Shown here in pieces: positions 4,943 through 5,580 of a stretch of 5,580 nt of DNA. Origin of the DNA: Candidatus Berkelbacteria bacterium (GTDB lineage: Bacteria; Patescibacteriota; UBA1384; UBA12157; JAENIV01). Position 1 is the first letter of the stretch; the number at the start of each line of letters is the position of its first letter. Below the pieces are notes generated by a model that ran no database searches, was not told the origin of the DNA, and was given only the letters and a program-made list of their open reading frames with translations. The position numbers and the translations under genes are program-made. The stretch covers positions 1-5,580 of the forward strand of contig JAENIV010000050.1 of NCBI GenBank assembly GCA_016844295.1, written 5' to 3'.

Positions 4943-5580
4943 AGTCCGCATGCCAAGTTTATGGGCCGTACTTTCAAAATCACGAAGCGGGGCCTTGTCG
5001 CGAATTAATTTTTCAATTTCTGCGCCCGGCTCTAAAACCTCTATTATGGCCGTGCGACCGTGAAGTCCGCTTTCGTGACAAATTTCACAGCCTTTGCCTT
5101 GACAATCTGGACAAAATACGCGCACCAATCTTTGGGCGATAATTAAATTGATAGATCCTGCTAAAAGATACGGCTCAATGCCCATGTCAACTAAGCGCGC
5201 TAAGGCAGTGGGCGCGTTGTTCGTGTGTAAAGTTGTTAAAACCAAATGGCCTGTCATGGCCGCCTGTAAAGCGGTATGGGCAGTTTCTTTATCACGTATC
5301 TCGCCAATCATTAAAATGTCGGGGTCCTGGCGCATACAGCCCTTTAGTGCGTCTAAAAATGATGTTTGCGTTTTCTCAGAAACGGCGTCCTTGTCTGCAT
5401 TAATTTGGACTTGCTCAATCCCTTTAACCCGATATTCAATCGGGTCCTCCATAGTGATAATTTTTTTGCCCGGTTCATTGAGTTTTTGTAATATGGCGTA
5501 TAAAGTTGTGGTTTTGCCAGATCCGGTAGGTCCGGTGTTAATAATCATGCCTTGAGGTTTGGAAATGGCTTCATTGATTT
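4865..5580 (-). CDS. pilB: Type IV pilus / type II secretion motor ATPase (PilB/GspE family), C-terminal part
   Basis: A frame of 237 residues enters from the right edge and ends at TAA 4867-4865; the N-terminal domain is outside the window. The hexameric AAA-like secretion ATPase powers pilus extension or pseudopilus assembly at the cytoplasmic face of the inner membrane. Counting from the Met at 5548, motifs are the Walker A GPTGSGKT (6-13), the Asp box EDPIEYRV (34-41), the Walker B DILMIGEIRD (77-86) and the His box TGHLVLTTLHTN (99-110). The cysteine metal motif is CPDCQGKGCEIC (146-157), with only four residues between the CxxC pairs; most PilB/GspE proteins have a longer loop. The presence of the cysteines argues against PilT. 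The last 26 codons are repeated at 2788-2711, across the R-M genes. No terminator follows. The family call is firm; pilB rather than gspE is a choice. Confidence 0.92.
   Translation of the reverse strand, partial: INEAISKPQGMIINTGPTGSGKTTTLYAILQKLNEPGKKIITMEDPIEYRVKGIEQVQINADKDAVSEKTQTSFLDALKGCMRQDPDILMIGEIRDKETAHTALQAAMTGHLVLTTLHTNNAPTALARLVDMGIEPYLLAGSINLIIAQRLVRVFCPDCQGKGCEICHESGLHGRTAIIEVLEPGAEIEKLIRDKAPLRDFESTAHKLGMRTMHEDGMDKVSQGLTTKEEVERVMKE

Noticed and set aside
5148..5555. + strand open frame of 135 codons opposite the ATPase gene
   Set aside because: It lies entirely antisense to the conserved Walker A, Walker B and His-box region, whose coding strand is certain.

Overview
The window looks like a piece of an AT-rich bacterial genome, most likely a Patescibacteria (CPR) member. 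This rests on two small tandem VirB2/TrbC-type pilin genes, a GspE/PilB-family ATPase with a compressed cysteine motif, and AT-rich intergenic DNA with a long palindrome. The taxonomic call is an inference; no rRNA or other marker gene is present.

Layout. On the + strand, positions 1-509 hold the end of one T4SS-type pilin gene and a complete second one. A hairpin terminator at 575-598 separates them from everything else, which lies on the - strand. Read in the - direction from the right edge, the order is: the C-terminal part of a PilB/GspE motor ATPase (5580-4865); a DNA methyltransferase with a C-terminal SNase-like domain (4794-3481); an MjaI-type restriction endonuclease (3491-2781) overlapping it by 11 nt; a displaced second copy of the last 26 codons of the ATPase gene (2788-2711); a 114-bp imperfect palindrome (2656-2543); and a GC-rich gene for an exported M48 metalloprotease (2327-627) with its own consensus promoter (2495-2467) and terminator.

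The most interesting structure is the restriction-modification (R-M) unit. It sits exactly between two copies of the 3' end of the motor ATPase gene. The two 78-bp copies match at 70 positions and share a 47-bp identical core. The outer copy differs almost only at synonymous positions, so it looks like the end of a diverged but functional allele rather than a fresh duplication. The restriction gene takes its stop codon from inside that outer copy, in another frame. The pattern is that of a mobile defence cassette that entered at the 3' end of a housekeeping gene and left the gene's product intact.

Two further points stand out. The methyltransferase carries a C-terminal OB-fold/SNase-like domain that has lost the nuclease catalytic residues, suggesting a DNA-binding or structural module. 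The M48 protease gene is much richer in G+C than its surroundings (38 of 60 bases in 841-900, against 18 of 60 in 3661-3720) and is bounded by its own promoter and terminator, so it looks like a separately acquired transcription unit. Its protein appears to join the peptidase to a CsgG-like domain and an unrecognised C-terminal domain.
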